In this document: positions 11,076 to 23,295 of the stretch, one piece after another
Layout: each line of letters begins with the position of its first letter
Position numbering within the stretch: position 1 is the first letter of the stretch
Notes under the pieces: model-generated
What the model was told of the DNA's origin: nothing
Database searches by the model: none
What the model saw: the letters and a program-made list of their open reading frames with translations, nothing else
Translations under genes and position numbers: made by a program
NCBI RefSeq assembly: GCF_029873635.1
Contig: NC_080420.1
Span: forward strand, 27,891,032 to 27,955,031
Length of the DNA: 64,000 nt
Source of the DNA: Malania oleifera
Lineage: Eukaryota > Streptophyta > Magnoliopsida > Santalales > Ximeniaceae
Direction of reading: 5' to 3'

Positions 11076-11940
11076 ACTCTAAATCAAAATGAGCCACCAA
11101 ATTCATCAGAACTTGAAATGCATCTTTCTTGGATGCTAGATAGAAGGTTTCTTTGTGACCAATGTCCTTCCATTAATTATAGCCTTTGACTACCAATCTA
11201 GCAGTATATATTTCAAGGCTCACTTGTAGAATAACGCTTGGTTAAAAGAAAAAAAAAAAAAAAAGAAACTTTGTGTCCAACTATCTTGCATCCACTAGGC
11301 AACTCCACGAATCCCAGACTTGATGATAATGTTTGATGCCAACTCATCACATACAACATTCATTCATTGATGCTCAAGGTTTATCCACTAAAATCATCTA
11401 TTGTCATAGTTTCTGAACTCTATGGGATCTTGTTAATGGAGATAGCTTAATTTGATTATAATATTATGGAAAGGTTAATCTAACCTTAAGCCTCTCATCC
11501 CAACACAATAACCAATAAAGTAATCACTAGTAGTTTTGAGGTGAAGCATTCTTAACTGTGAATTATATGGAAAAGTTAATCTAACCGTATAATTCATGGT
11601 CGTGTCCACCTTTAACTCTCCCTCATTTGGTGCCCATTGCCTTTTGAACTCCTCCAAGAAATTCGTAATATCAATAGTAGCACTAGTATCTAACCACCAA
11701 GAATTTGAAAGTGACTCAAAACAAACTAAGACTAGAAGGGTGAACTTCATGCTTCTTACACACTCCACCAGAACCATCATACCTTGGTGGATCTTACCAG
11801 TCTTATATACTGTTCCTTTTTCAGCCTTTTTCAGTTCTAATGGATTGTTTAAAAACAAATTTAGGAAAGCCTTAGCATTCCCCATCTCAAGAGCATTGAA
11901 TGAGGTAGACTCTGTATCTCCACAAAATTCTAACATAATG
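11076..11940 (-). pseudogene. Copia element M: protease and N-terminal RT remnants
   Basis: An open minus frame at 11475-11936 contains WWLDTSATIDITNF, the copia aspartic protease site with the catalytic Asp kept but DTG changed to DTS. It is followed by TTSDYFIGYCVGMRGLRL, which matches the linker after the integrase core. At 11076-11300 comes the RT start (TARLVVKGY, then KETF-LASKKDAFQVLMNLVAH). Most of the integrase is missing. A 16-bp A-tract lies near 11250. The upstream end near 11940 is not defined. Confidence 0.7.
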
Positions 11941-12356
11941 CTTTCTAGGGAGGTCCTTCTACGTGAAGGGTCGCCTGCCTTTGTACTTCATAGGCAGGCA
12001 GGTCAGGGCATACGATTAAGGAGAAACTCCTCTTTGTCTTGTAATTACTTCCCTGCAGTTCCCTTGGGCCGCCAATTGTGTTGGGCAATTAGAGGAGAAT
12101 ATAAATGAGAGAGTGAGTGAGTAAACATATGAGAATGGGTTGAATTCCCGCAGGCCACAAGCTAATTAAGAGCTATTCCCTTGTGGGTAGGGCCTCGTTG
12201 GGTAGTTTCTAATTGAAGTGCAGGGTTCCATTGAGTCCAATTCTAGATAATGGACTGCGACCTAGTTGGGCCTCAGCTTAAAATACAAGGCTCACAATCT
12301 GAAGCATGGGACTTGGTGCGAAGTGGGATGACTAGAAGATGGAAGGCCTCAACACA

Positions 12357-12399
<43 letters not shown>

Positions 12400-13024
12400 A
12401 TCCAGGAACTTCATCCGCTATCATGCCACTTTGGATACTATGATGCGGCACCAAAAAATGAAAGTCATCCGCCCATTAACGCACCCCTGATAATTCACCG
12501 ATGTAATGCCTCAAAGAGGAATCGAACTCGTGATCTTAGGATCACCAAAATCACAAATCATACTTACCACTTAAGCTGACCTAACTAAGGTTATTATTAT
12601 TATTATTATTAACGATGGCGTGTGAGGTTTTTTACACACTAAATTAATCCATTAGGATAATGAGCCAACACCCTATCCTTTTATACTTAAACATCAAGGT
12701 TATTATCTTAAATGAAAAATCGTAATTTTAAAACTTGAACTCCGAGATCATTTAATTAGGAAAGTCTTGAATTAATATTATTATTATTATTTAAAAAATT
12801 TTACCACACTTTTAACAAGGGGAGCTATTCATCCCTTCACACCTTTGACTCATTAATTACTTACTTCCCTGCAGCCACCAGCTTGCCAGCTATTATATTG
12901 GCTCAGGATGCTGGCCCCGCCTCACAATAAATGGAGTCTGCATAATTCAAATAGAACAATTGTTTTTTTTAATGGCCAACAAGGTGGAGTGGGAGGACCA
13001 GAACCGGATAACCTAACTTTTTAC
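11941..13024. other. No gene recognised; ATT microsatellites
   Basis: Old or unique sequence of mixed composition. ATT/TTA runs occur at about 12359-12402, 12592-12611 and 12776-12791. The open frame at 12250-12579 encodes a run of isoleucines from the ATT repeat and then a Thr-Arg-Asp-Leu stretch of a kind often seen when dispersed plant repeats are translated, so I do not call it a gene. The TSDs and termini of element M were not found here. Confidence 0.5.
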
Positions 13025-13350
13025 TTTCGGGCCCAATGCCAGTTCGCCACGTACGTATCACAAGCCCGCATTTATCCAATTGGGCCGTCATGAGCATATA
13101 ATGGGCCGGATTTTAGCTGCTGGGCCACAGGTCCACTCCTCGACATTCTGGCTGTTTGTGGGCTTACGTTGGGCCTGTGACGGTCGGAATTTGGACAATC
13201 CATCACCAATAAATGCATACCACGTGTATTTATGGCAGCGAAGGACTTGTACAATGTACATGCTTTGATGAGCCAGTCCCAATTGCAAGTTGTCCAATTA
13301 ATTTCTCAAGCTGTTGCCCGTGCGCGTATACACAATCTAAGGCCCATAAA
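13025..13350. promoter_or_regulatory. GC-rich cluster of TGGGCC (site II-type) motifs with a G-box
   Basis: The block has TGGGCC or its inverse around 13031, 13081, 13103, 13123, 13170 and 13341, a TGGGCT at about 13158, and CCACGTGT at about 13221. TGGGCC/T site II motifs, bound by TCP factors, cluster in promoters of plant housekeeping, ribosomal-protein and organelle-related genes. No coding sequence follows on either side. It may be a relic promoter cut off from its gene by the surrounding insertions, or only a GC-rich repeat. Confidence 0.35.
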
Positions 13351-13354
13351 ATAC

Positions 13355-13357
<3 letters not shown>

Positions 13358-13395
<38 letters not shown>
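13358..13395. repeat. (TA)n microsatellite
   Basis: About 18 uninterrupted TA units directly follow the TGGGCC cluster. Confidence 0.95.
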
Positions 13396-13397
<2 letters not shown>

Positions 13398-15439
13398 AAC
13401 CAGAACTCTAGCTACGATCGCATCATTTTATGTTAAATGATTTTGGGTCTTCTTAATTCCAAAAGTTAGTTCTATGTTAAGTGATTTTGAATCTTTTCAA
13501 CCCCAAAAGTTAGTTTATGAGGTAAAACTTTCTCTCATACTTAATAACTGACCACCATGCCTCTTCCACTACCGATATGGAAAAACCAAATGTCCGGCAT
13601 CTCAGGTAGAAATCATGGGCTTTGATACCAATGTTGGGAATCGTTTCATATAAATTTTTTTCCCAACATTTTTGACACTATAGTACGATACCAAATTCGG
13701 AAGGTGAAAGCCAATCGCCCATTGATGGACCCCTAGTTTAATTTGTTTTTTAAAAATCTCTCTTTTAAAAATGTTATATTTCACGAGAAGTTCATCATGG
13801 AATTTTATCACAGGGTCTCTTTTGCACCTAAAGTCTTAAAGTTGTGTTATTCATCATAAGAAAAGACATAACAAGAATAAATCAAAAATAACTTGACATC
13901 TCATTATTAGTTGTAATGTCATATGACTTGTGACTTGTTCTTATAATGTTTTTCTTATAACAAGTAGAGTTTTCCATTATGTTAGTATTCATTATTGAAA
14001 ACATACGTATAAATTAGTTTATCTATTTTAAATGTAATAAAATCAAAGAGATTATATGTTAAGATAAATAAAAATTAAAATAAAATGGTATAGCCACAAA
14101 ATAATCATTGTCTCGAAGATAGTATTAATTTTTTACGTGAAGTTGATAATAAAAAAATAGAACCAGTAATAAAGAAGTTAAAAAAGGAAATTAGAAGAGA
14201 AAATATAATCGATAAGATAGCTAAAACGAGTCTTATATAGGAATCCTGAAGGAATAACCTTCAACCCATTCAAACTAAGTCATAAATTAGAATCATCCAT
14301 AGAGACCTAATTGCTATAAAATTGTAAAATAGAATATAAAATTACAAAATAAAACATGGTAATTTTGAAAAGTTCTGAAACTGCTAACTTTCAAACATCT
14401 ATCCCTTTCGATGTTGTTGCTTCAAAAGGGAGATATGTTCTATTAAGAGAATCCTTACAAGGGTGAATCCTAGGCCTCCCATACAGGAGTATAAACTGGT
14501 GTGCCTAAAGTGTAGCTCGAAACATCCAAATAATTAAAGTTTAGGGCTTGTACCTTCTAGATTTTTAGTTCAAATATTAGGAAAGGGGGTGAAAATGACA
14601 TGTGTTAATCCCACATTGGCTACTCAAGGGATGAGTCCCACATCCAGATATGAAACTCACCTAGCCTTTCTTTTGGGTTCATTGGAATTTCACTGAGTCA
14701 ATCTCGATTGCATAACAACATATATTTTATCTCTCTAACTGTATCTTTTCTCACTTTTCTTAGACCCTAATTACAACCCATAAAATATTTTTAAAAAAGA
14801 AAAAAAAATCAAGAAATTTATATTTTAATTCTTTGTTATAAAAAAAAATAAAAAATACCAAATTTATAAACAAAATTTTAATTTTACATATAGTTAATAG
14901 TTATTTTCTAATTTTTAGTCATACTAAAATAATTTTTTTTATTTTTTATAGCATTTAATAAATAAGAAAAATAAAAAAAAAAAAAGGGTTTCCTCCTCCC
15001 CCCAACCATTTTTAAGTAAAATCTTTCATCAAATCTCTAGATTTGAATTGGATATTTCTTAGCCTCTAATTATTGGAATGTGTTTTGCACTTGAGGTAAC
15101 CTTTAGGGGTCTCGGCAATCAAACAAAAATTGGAGAAAGTTCTAGCAAACGTATTTGTTTGATAGTGTGGAGTGCATGTGCACCGCCCAGCTTCTTATCG
15201 CTTTAGTTAGGCCGTCTTTCTTTATTTGTTGCTTAGCAGTGAATTCGTGTCCTTGGAATCCTCAACGGAGGACAAAATCAAAATGAACTAGCCTTTCGTA
15301 CGGTTTTAAATATTCAACAATTAATCCATCTCCTCCACCACTCTCTTGTAGGATGGGACCAATTTTTCTACTCAGCTTAGGATTGCATTCAAGTTTAGCC
15401 AAACTCAATCAGTAACTTTAAATATTTGAATTTTAATTC
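13396..15439. other. AT-rich intergenic sequence, no gene recognised
   Basis: No open frame with family resemblance was found on either strand. Around 14600-14645 there is AATCCCACATTGG and then GAGTCCCACATCC, phrases common at the start of plant copia LTRs and small dispersed repeats; no second LTR or target duplication was found, so it is only a possible remnant. A/T runs dominate 14760-14990. The copy of AACTC at 15440-15444 is the left target duplication of element A. Confidence 0.45.
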
Positions 15440-15444
15440 AACTC

Positions 15445-17582
15445 TAAAAACTAAAGTGTAGTCTCAAGAAATGAGTGAATTAGATTTAAAAAATTTTTTA
15501 ATTTTTTTTAATGAATTCTTGACTTTTTATTAATTTATTAAATACACAACAAATACTTAAAATAATATCTAATCAACAATCATATACCGATCGACAAAGT
15601 ACTTAAACAATCAAGTAACCAATCAACTAAAACAATCAATTTTTCCAGTCATCCACAATATCCAAACTAAGATATAAGATTCAACTTTTGTTTATCTGCA
15701 GCCCCATATATATATATATATATGAAAGTTTGATTCAAACCTTGTGGTTGATGCAAACCCTGTGATAATGAATTTATTTTCTCAAAATGAAGTGTAATAT
15801 AAAATCAAATACTCTTTCCAAAAGTTTAGATGTTGCATAAACTTTCAGTTAAAGAGTCTTTGGGTGTTTCACCAATCAACGCACTCCCTTACAGTTTTCG
15901 CAAAGTATGGATCAACCAATGTACTCTCTTTCGATTTCTGTCAACCCAAAAACAAATTAAACTTAAGTTTATTTAATATCTAATCCATATAGTGTATATG
16001 ATTTATAAATTTAAAACATCCACGCAATTTATATATGCTAAAAGTAAAGAGAGTAAGGGAAAGAGAGTGACACCAGATTTTTACGAGGTTTGGCTTATCC
16101 CCAGCCTACATCCTTGTCTTTGGCAAACCACCAAAGGATTCACTAAACCAGCTCCTTTTCCGTGCAGAACAACATCGTTACACACTCCTTCAATAGGCTA
16201 AAGTCCACCTCTCCAAGTGATATCCCCTCACTCGGTCACTCCTTCAATTAGACTAGAGCAGCACCTCTCTAAGCGATACCCCACGCTTAGCCAACGATCC
16301 GAACACCTCGGATCATCCAAGAACTACAAAAAAATATGAAGTAAACATTGCGTACAAGAACACTCTCAAAACAAAGTAGATCAGTACAAATTCAACATTA
16401 TGTAGTTCAAGAATTTAAATACCAATATGAAATAGAATTGAAACTCAAGTGTAGAGATCACCAAAGGTTCTTTTGTGATTGAAAAAACTCAGTATAAGAA
16501 CCGTCGGTTGATGTTTCAGCAGCAATTCAGATGATTTCCCCTAGCAAGAGTATGAGCAATAGAGAACTTTGAGAGAGATTGAGTGTTTTAATGCAAGTGT
16601 GCTGTGTGATTGCCTTGGTTCATAATTTCTTGGGATTAAGGTAGCATTTATAGGCTTTTTAGGACTAGTTTCCTTGTTCCCCAAGTTACTTGGAATGTCC
16701 ACCAAGTTTTTATAACGTTCATATTTAAAAATTTGATTTTAGAAATTTTCCATTAAATTCAAAAATTCAAATTCCCGTAGAATTAGTTGGCTAAACAGGT
16801 GACTGGGTAAGCAATTTTCACAGGCTTAGTCGACTAGACAGGTAGCTGACACCTTTCTTTCTACTAAGAATTTAATCCAATTAAATGTCAGTCGGCTGAC
16901 TGGACACAGTTCAATAATGTCAGTCAGTTGGGTTTGTCAGTCGGCTGACTATTTCTAGTTCAAATTGTCAATTCACTGGGCAGTTTATCCATTTTAGTGT
17001 TTTTTCAGTTGGCTAACCAATCTTAGTGTTTTCTAGTCAGTCGGTTGACCAGCCCATTTTCTGAAAATCTTTTATTTTTCTTTTTTAAACCCTTTTGTTA
17101 TTTGAAAGACTTAAATATAACTTGTTAAAAACATTTTCCAGGATTTTAAAAATCTGATCTCTAAGTCCATATTTAATCCTAAAAGACTTTCAAAAATATT
17201 TCAAAAGATATTTAAAATATGAAGCACTTACATAAATATTTTTAAGACTTTGAACATTCTTGGCACTTAAGACTTCATGCTTGTCTTTTCTTTGAGCTCT
17301 CTTGCTTTGTTTTCTTCTATCTCTTTTGCTTTTCTTCAAGCTTTGATATACTTTTAAGTTATCTTACACATTCTTCAAGCTTTAAAATATCATCTTGAGA
17401 TCCATGTTTTAAGCTTCATATGATCATCCTTCTTTGAAGTATAAGCTTGCAATGGATCCTTGACCTTACATTTACATATTTGATCCTTGTGAGTCCTGAA
17501 ATATCATTACTCAACCAAAAATTGTTAAGTTTCACTTGTTTGTTAGCATCAAAATAGGATGTTAAGCCTTGTAAAACCAACA
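15445..17582 (-). repeat. Element A 3' LTR (left copy)
   Basis: It reads TAAAAACTAAAG at its outer end (TG changed to TA) and GTAAAACCAACA at its inner end. It aligns with 21040-23169 throughout with scattered differences. It includes the motif block GTGACACC...TCCCCAGCCTACATCC (16066-16112), shared in varied form by all related LTRs here. Confidence 0.92.
16645..17055 (-). promoter_or_regulatory. Element A left LTR: TATA box and palindrome array
   Basis: TATAAATG on the minus strand is at 16645-16652. About 132 bp upstream begins an array of GTCAGTCGGCTGAC near-palindromes: GTCAGTCGGCTGACT near 16890 and 16939, GCTTAGTCGACTAG near 16826 and AGTCAGTCGGTTGACC near 17037, with degenerate copies between. 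The unit contains TTGACC/TGAC, which resembles a W-box, a WRKY site. Confidence 0.6.
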
Positions 17583-17597
17583 TTCTCTTCCTTTTTT
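17583..17597 (-). other. Element A polypurine tract
   Basis: On the minus strand AAAAAAGGAAGAGAA lies directly before the LTR terminus TGTTGGTTTT, the usual primer for plus-strand DNA synthesis. Confidence 0.8.
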
Positions 17598-19039
17598 ATG
17601 ATGACAAATAAGGAGTAAAAATTTGAGTAAGCCTTAAAAAGACTCCCCCTTACATTAAGTATCATCTCAACATATTTAAAATTTCAAAATCAATATCAAC
17701 GCCAATTTCAATATCATACAATATCATGTTCATCACATCATTTAAGTTCAAAATCATTCAATGTCAAATACTTATCCCCTTTGTCAAATACTTCTCCCCC
17801 TTTTGCTACATATATCATGTTCAAAATTTCAAAATTTCAAAATTTCAAAATTTTTCAATACAAAGTGCAATTTTTCAATTTTTTGCTCTAAACGTCTCCC
17901 CCTTTTGACATCAATCAAAAAGAGTAGGATATAAACAAAATAAATCATATTTTGAGCATGTGAATATTAAACATGCATATCAAGCATATGATATTAATTG
18001 AGATTTTCATTAATTCTAATATTAATTGAACTTTTGATACCAATTGAAATATTAAAGAATAATACCAATTGAAAATTTATGATACCAATTTAAAAGTTTA
18101 AAAAATCAATGAGTCATAATACTCTCCCTGAATTTAATACATTCATTTTTTATACCAATTATGCTTTTATCATCCCATACTTCATTAATTCATATCATGT
18201 ATGTGCTCATGGATATAATTATACTTGTCATACTCAAATACCAGTTTATATATTCATGGATACTAATGTACTTTATAGATACCAATGCTAATATCACATT
18301 ATGCATAGCTCATGAATACTAAATTATTTAGATGCAATTTTTTCATTTATCCATATGATCTATCACAAGCATACATGGTCAAGAATCAAGCCATATCAAT
18401 ATCATACCAAAACTTATGCTTCTAAAATATGCTTAATAACTTTATGCTCAAATTTTCAAAATATAGTGAGTCATTAATCATCAATATTTTCATTGTCTTT
18501 AGAGTTTTCAAGATACCAATTTCAATATATACACATGTAGCATATAGCATATCACATAAGCATGGAATATATCATTATATTGTACTACACTTTTGCTTAT
18601 ATTGTTCTAATGTTGCTCAGGTATCTTCTATTTCATTTTAAACTTGTTTAAAAAAAAAATTTACTTTCAGTCAGTTAGCTGAGCTTATATCCAGTCGGCT
18701 AACTTATCCTTTCTCCTTAAAGATGTTCTTTAGTCAGTTGGCTGATCTTATGGTCAGTCGACTGTTCTTCACAATTTTTCTACCAAGCTTTCTTCCTTAC
18801 TTATGCAACAAGTTCTATTTGCTTCAAATATATATTTTTTTTTTTCATATAAATATCCGAACTTTATGTATCTTAATGCTTTCTAATTTAAGCCTTGTAT
18901 GATTTATTCATTGATTGAGGCCAACAATTTTCATGAGTTTCAATAAGATAAGCATTAATAAGCTTGAATAATTTTTATCCTCATTCTCTATTTCAATTTG
19001 TTCAATATCTTTGTATGATTTTCCATAGATTCAATATCA
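17598..19039 (-). other. Element A non-coding internal region with a second palindrome array
   Basis: AT-rich sequence between gag and the polypurine tract. Purine-tract-like strings (CTCCCCC on the plus strand) recur at 17643, 17774, 17803 and 17897. At about 18668-18765 there is a short array of the same palindromes as in the LTR: TTCAGTCAGTTAGCTGAG, CCAGTCGGCTAAC, AGTCAGTTGGCTGA and GTCAGTCGACTGTTC. No pol or extra ORF remains. Confidence 0.65.
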
Positions 19040-20982
19040 ATTGAAGTTGAAGGATTTAGTATTTTATCTTGGAACCCATACTTTCTTGGGTCCAGATGGT
19101 TTAACAAGGGATGTTTCTTTAATTCTCCAAACTTGTTTTGTTTTTACACCTTTCCTCTTTAATGGACATTCGAACTTAACATGCCCCTTTTTCTTACATA
19201 GAAAACATGTGGTAGAGTGTAGGCATTTGAGGAGGTGCTAGCATAGTCTTTAGAGGCTTTTGTGAAGTATCCAATATAGAGATTCTTTTTCCTTTTATTT
19301 TCAATTCCATTGAATCCTATGCCTTCTTTATTTAAAGACATTCTTTGTGAGTCAATCATTTTGTCAAAATTATCTTTTCTTCTAGTAAAATTGTAAATGA
19401 TTTTGGCTTGATGCTCAATTTCTTTCTTAAGATCATAAATTTCAGAATTTTCTACATTTTTACCCTTTTCTTGGTTTTTAGACATCTTAGTAACTTTATT
19501 CTCCAATTTAGAAATATATAGGTCTTTCTCATTTTTCATAGAGGATTGGAATCTCAAGTCTTCTACTTACTTCATCAATTTTTCATTTTTGCTCTCTAAT
19601 TTCTTGATGTTCAAATCCTTTTCTTTTTCAGCAAGATTTTTAGATTCTAACTCTTTTATCACAGCTTCATTCTTATTTTCTATTTTCTTTATTTTTGAAT
19701 CCTTTTCATTTACAGCAAGTTTAAGAGATTCTAACTCTTTCATCACTCCATCATTCTTGTTTTTCAATGATGTGTATTTTTTAGTTACTTTGACTAACAT
19801 CTTATGTACTTTGAATAAATTATTTTGAAGTATTATTCATAAGATGACATGCTTTCATCATTGGATTCATTAGATGAATCACTGCTATAACCATTAACTG
19901 ATTTGGATTAAGAGCTTCCCTTATCGTCCCAAGCCACAAAGCAACTATAAGTATCCTCTTGGTCACTTGATTCACATTCTGAACTACTTGTACTCAAACT
20001 ATCCCAAGTAGTGGCTTTCATTGCCTTTTTATTTTTCTTTTTTGAATCCTTCTTAAGTAGTGGACATTTTGGTTTTATATGTCCAGCTTTGTTGCAATTA
20101 TAACATGTAAGAATTTTATTTCTTGATTTCTTTGTATTGGTTTCTTTTTCATTAGATTCAGAGTTTTAGATTCTTCTTTTGAATTTATTCTTCCTTCTTA
20201 GTATCTTTGCAAGTTTCTTAGATATGAAGGTTAGTTCATCTTCATCCATCTCTTCTTCACTACTAAAGTTTTCTTTTGAAGGTTTGAAGGTTATAGATTC
20301 TTGGGCTTTGGTTTGACCATTCTTTTCATTCATTGACATTTCCTATGTGAAGAGAGAACCTATAAGTTCATCTAAAGAGGTGTTTTTCAAATTTCTTCCT
20401 TCAATTATTGCAGTGGCTTTTGGTTCCCATACAGGTGGCACCTCTCTAAGAATTTTTCTAATAATTTCATAAGTAGTGTATGTTTTTCCTAAGGCATTGA
20501 GTGAGTTAATTATGTGCATGAACCTTGTGTATACACTAGTGATTGATTCATCCGGATTCATTTTGAAAGTTTCGTATTCACTAGTTAGCATGTCAATTCT
20601 ATTGTCTCTAACATCGACTGTTCCTTCATAGGTTACCTCTAACTTATCCCAAATTTCCTTGGCTATTTTGCAAGCCATGACTCTATTGAATTCGTTAATA
20701 TCTAAAGCACAATACAAAGCATTAATAGCACTTGAATTAACTTGCAGCATTTTGTGATCTAATTTAGTTGTGTCCTTTTTCTCCTTAGGGACTTTTTTTT
20801 TCATCTACTAGTTTGGTAGGAATTAGATCACCATCTGTGACAACCTCCCAAGATTTCCAATTCTTAGTTTGAAGATAAATTCTCATATGCTATTTCCAAA
20901 AAGTATAGTTCAGTCCACAAAAGATTGGTGGTCGAGTTGAGGATTGACTCACCCCAAAGGGAGCTATGCCTAAGTGTGCCAT
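19040..20982 (-). pseudogene. Element A gag (UBN2-type capsid, coiled coil, two zinc knuckles)
   Basis: The likely start is ATG at 20982 (MAHLGIAPFG); a run of As near 20798 shifts the frame. The capsid-like domain (NRIDMLTSEYETFKMNPDES) lies at 20343-20804. A first zinc knuckle CYNCNKAGHIKPKC is at about 20055-20100. A Lys/Glu-rich coiled coil covers 19159-19800. A second knuckle CFLCKKKGHVKFEC lies at about 19146-19190, before KKVWVPR. Gag packages the retrotransposon RNA in cytoplasmic particles. Both knuckles keep their C-C-H-C ligands although the frame is broken in several places. Downstream pol is absent. Confidence 0.85.
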
Positions 20983-21024
20983 TAAGATCTTTGTATAGCT
21001 ACTAATTAAGATTTGCTATAACCT

Positions 21025-21039
21025 CACTTTGATAACAAT
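21025..21039 (-). other. Element A primer-binding site (decayed)
   Basis: TTGTTATCAAAGTG on the minus strand directly follows the LTR end TTTTCA. It corresponds to the initiator-Met tRNA site TGGTATCAGAGC with three changes. Confidence 0.7.
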
Positions 21040-23169
21040 TGAAAACTAAGGTGTAGTCCCAAGAGGGGGGGTGAATTGGATTTAAAAATTTCTTTTAATT
21101 CTTTTTGATGAACTCTTGACTTATTGTTGTTTTATCAAATACGTAACAAATACTTAAAAAAATATCCAATCCACAACAATATACCGACAAAGTTCTTAAA
21201 CAATCAAGTAACCAATCAACCAAACCGATCAATTTTTCCAATCAACCACAATATCCAAACTAAGATATAAGATTCTACTTTTGTTTGTTTGCAGCCCTGT
21301 ATATATGAAAGTTTGATTCAAGCCCTGTGGTTGATGCAAAGCCTGTGATAATGAATTTTATTTCTTAAAATAAAGTGCAATATAAAATCCAATACTCTTT
21401 CCAAAAGCTTAGATGTTAAATAAACTTTCAATTAAAGAGTCTTTGGGTGTTTCACCAATCAATGTACTCCCTCACGATTTCCGCAAAGTATGGCTCAACC
21501 AACATACTCCCTTTCGGTTTCCACAAACCCAAAAAAAAATTAAGCTTAGGTTTATTTAATATCTAATCCACATAGTGTATATGATTTAGAAATTTAAAAC
21601 ATCCACACAGTTTATATATGTTAAAAGTAAAGAGAGTAAGGGAAAGAGAGTGACACCGGATTTTTATGAGGTTCGACTTATCCCCAGCCTACGTCATTGC
21701 CTTCGGAAAACCACCAAAGGATTCACTAAACCAATTCCTTTTCCGGGTGGAACAACACAGTTACACACTCCTTCAACAGGCTAAAGCCCGTCTTTCCAAG
21801 TGATATCCACTCACTCGGTCACTCCTTCAATTTGGCTAGAGCAGCACCTCTCCAAGTGATACCTCAGGCTTAGCCAATGATCCAAACACCTCGAATCATT
21901 CAAGAACTACAAAAAAATATGAAGTAAACATTGCGTACAAGAACACTCTCAAAACAGAGTTGATTAGTACAAATTCAACACTATGTACTTTAAGAATTTA
22001 AATACCAATATGAAATAGAATTGAAACTCAAGTGTAGAGATCACCGAGGGTTCTTTTGTGATTGAGAAAACTTAGTATGAGATTCGTCGATTGATGTTTC
22101 AGCAACAATTCAAATGATTTCCCCCAGCAAGAGTATGAGCAATAGAGAACTTTGAGAGAGATTGAGAGTTTTAATGCAAGTGTGCTATGTGATTGCCTTG
22201 CTTCATAATTTGTTGGGATTAAGGTAGTATTTATAGATTTTTTAGGATTAGTTTCCTTGTTCCCCGGGTTACTTGGAGTGTCCACCAAGTTTTTATAACA
22301 TTCATATTTGAAAAATTGATTTTTAGAAATTTCCTATTAAGTTCAAAAATTCAAATTCCCGTAAAGTCAGTTGGCTTGACAAGCGACTGGGTAAGCAATT
22401 AAATGTCAATTGGCTAACTGGACAGGAAGCTAACACCTTTCTGTCTGTTAAGAATTTAACCCAATTAAATGTCAATTGGCTAACTGGACACATTTCAAAA
22501 ATGTCAGTCGGCTAGGCTTGTCAGTCAACTGACTATTTCTAGTTCAAACTGTCACTCGGCTAGACAGTTTATCCATTCTGGTGTTATGTCAGTTGGCTAG
22601 CCAATCTTAGTGTTTTCTGGTCAGTCGGTTGACAAGTCCATTTTCCGAAAATCTTTCATTTTTCATTTTTAAACCCTTTTGTTATTTGAAGGACTTAAAT
22701 ATAACTTGTTAAAAACATTTTCCAGGGTTTTAAAAATCTGGTCTCTAAGTCCATATTCAACCCTAAAAGAGTTTCAAAAATATTTCAAAAGATATTTAAA
22801 ATATAAAGCACTTACATAAAGACTTCTAAAACTTTGAACATTCTTGACACTTGAGTCTTCATGCTTGTATTTTTTTTTTTTTAGCTCTCTTGCTTTGCTT
22901 TCTTTTGTCCCTCTTACTTTTCTTCATGCTTTGATATACTTTTAAGCTTTCTCACATATTTTTCAAACTTTAAAATATCATCTTGAGATCCATGCTTTAA
23001 GCTTCATATGATCATCCTTCTTTGAAGTATACGCTTGCAATGGATCCTTGATCTTGCATTTACATTTTTGATCCTTGTGAGTCCTAAAATATCATTACTC
23101 AACCAAAATTTTTAAGTTTCACTTGTTTGTTAGCATCAAAATAGGATGTTAAGTTTTGTAAGACCAACA
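21040..23169 (-). repeat. Element A 5' LTR (right copy)
   Basis: It begins TGAAAACTAAGGTG and ends GTAAGACCAACA, followed by the target duplication AACTC. It has the same parts in the same order as the left copy. Confidence 0.93.
22228..22640 (-). promoter_or_regulatory. Element A right LTR: TATA box and palindrome array
   Basis: The minus-strand TATAAATA is at 22228-22235. The array runs from 22365 to about 22637, starting ~130 bp upstream. Units include GTCAGTTGGCTTGAC, GTCAGTCGGCTAGG, GTCAGTCAACTGAC and GTCAGTCGGTTGAC, with the same consensus as the left copy. Confidence 0.62.
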
Positions 23170-23295
23170 AACTCAAAACTTTGCAATTTAAAACTTATAT
23201 TGAATTAGATTGAGCTCTAGACTTTAAACTTAACTTGTTTACAATTTTTAAAAAATTTTGAATTCGTTTTGATTTGCTTAAAAAAATTAAATAGA

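Larger units (their letters stand above)
15445..23169 (-). mobile_element. Copia (SIRE-like) element A, gag-only derivative, AACTC duplication
   Basis: Two ~2.13-kb LTRs (15445-17582 and 21040-23169) flank 3.46 kb of internal DNA. AACTC stands at 15440-15444 and again at 23170-23174, a perfect 5-bp target duplication. A purine tract adjoins the left LTR and a decayed primer site adjoins the right LTR, so transcription runs leftward. The interior holds a large gag with two zinc knuckles but no protease, integrase, RT or RNase H, so the copy is non-autonomous. LTR ends TGTTGG...CA, the long LTR and the two-knuckle gag suggest the SIRE/Maximus lineage; the lineage is inferred. Confidence 0.92.

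Noticed and set aside
12250..12579. 109-codon frame with a poly-Ile stretch
   Set aside because: The Ile run comes from an ATT microsatellite and the rest looks like translated dispersed repeat; no family match.
14590..14760. Possible small LTR element or SINE starting AATCCCACATTGG
   Set aside because: No second terminus, A-tail, pol III boxes or target duplication could be found.
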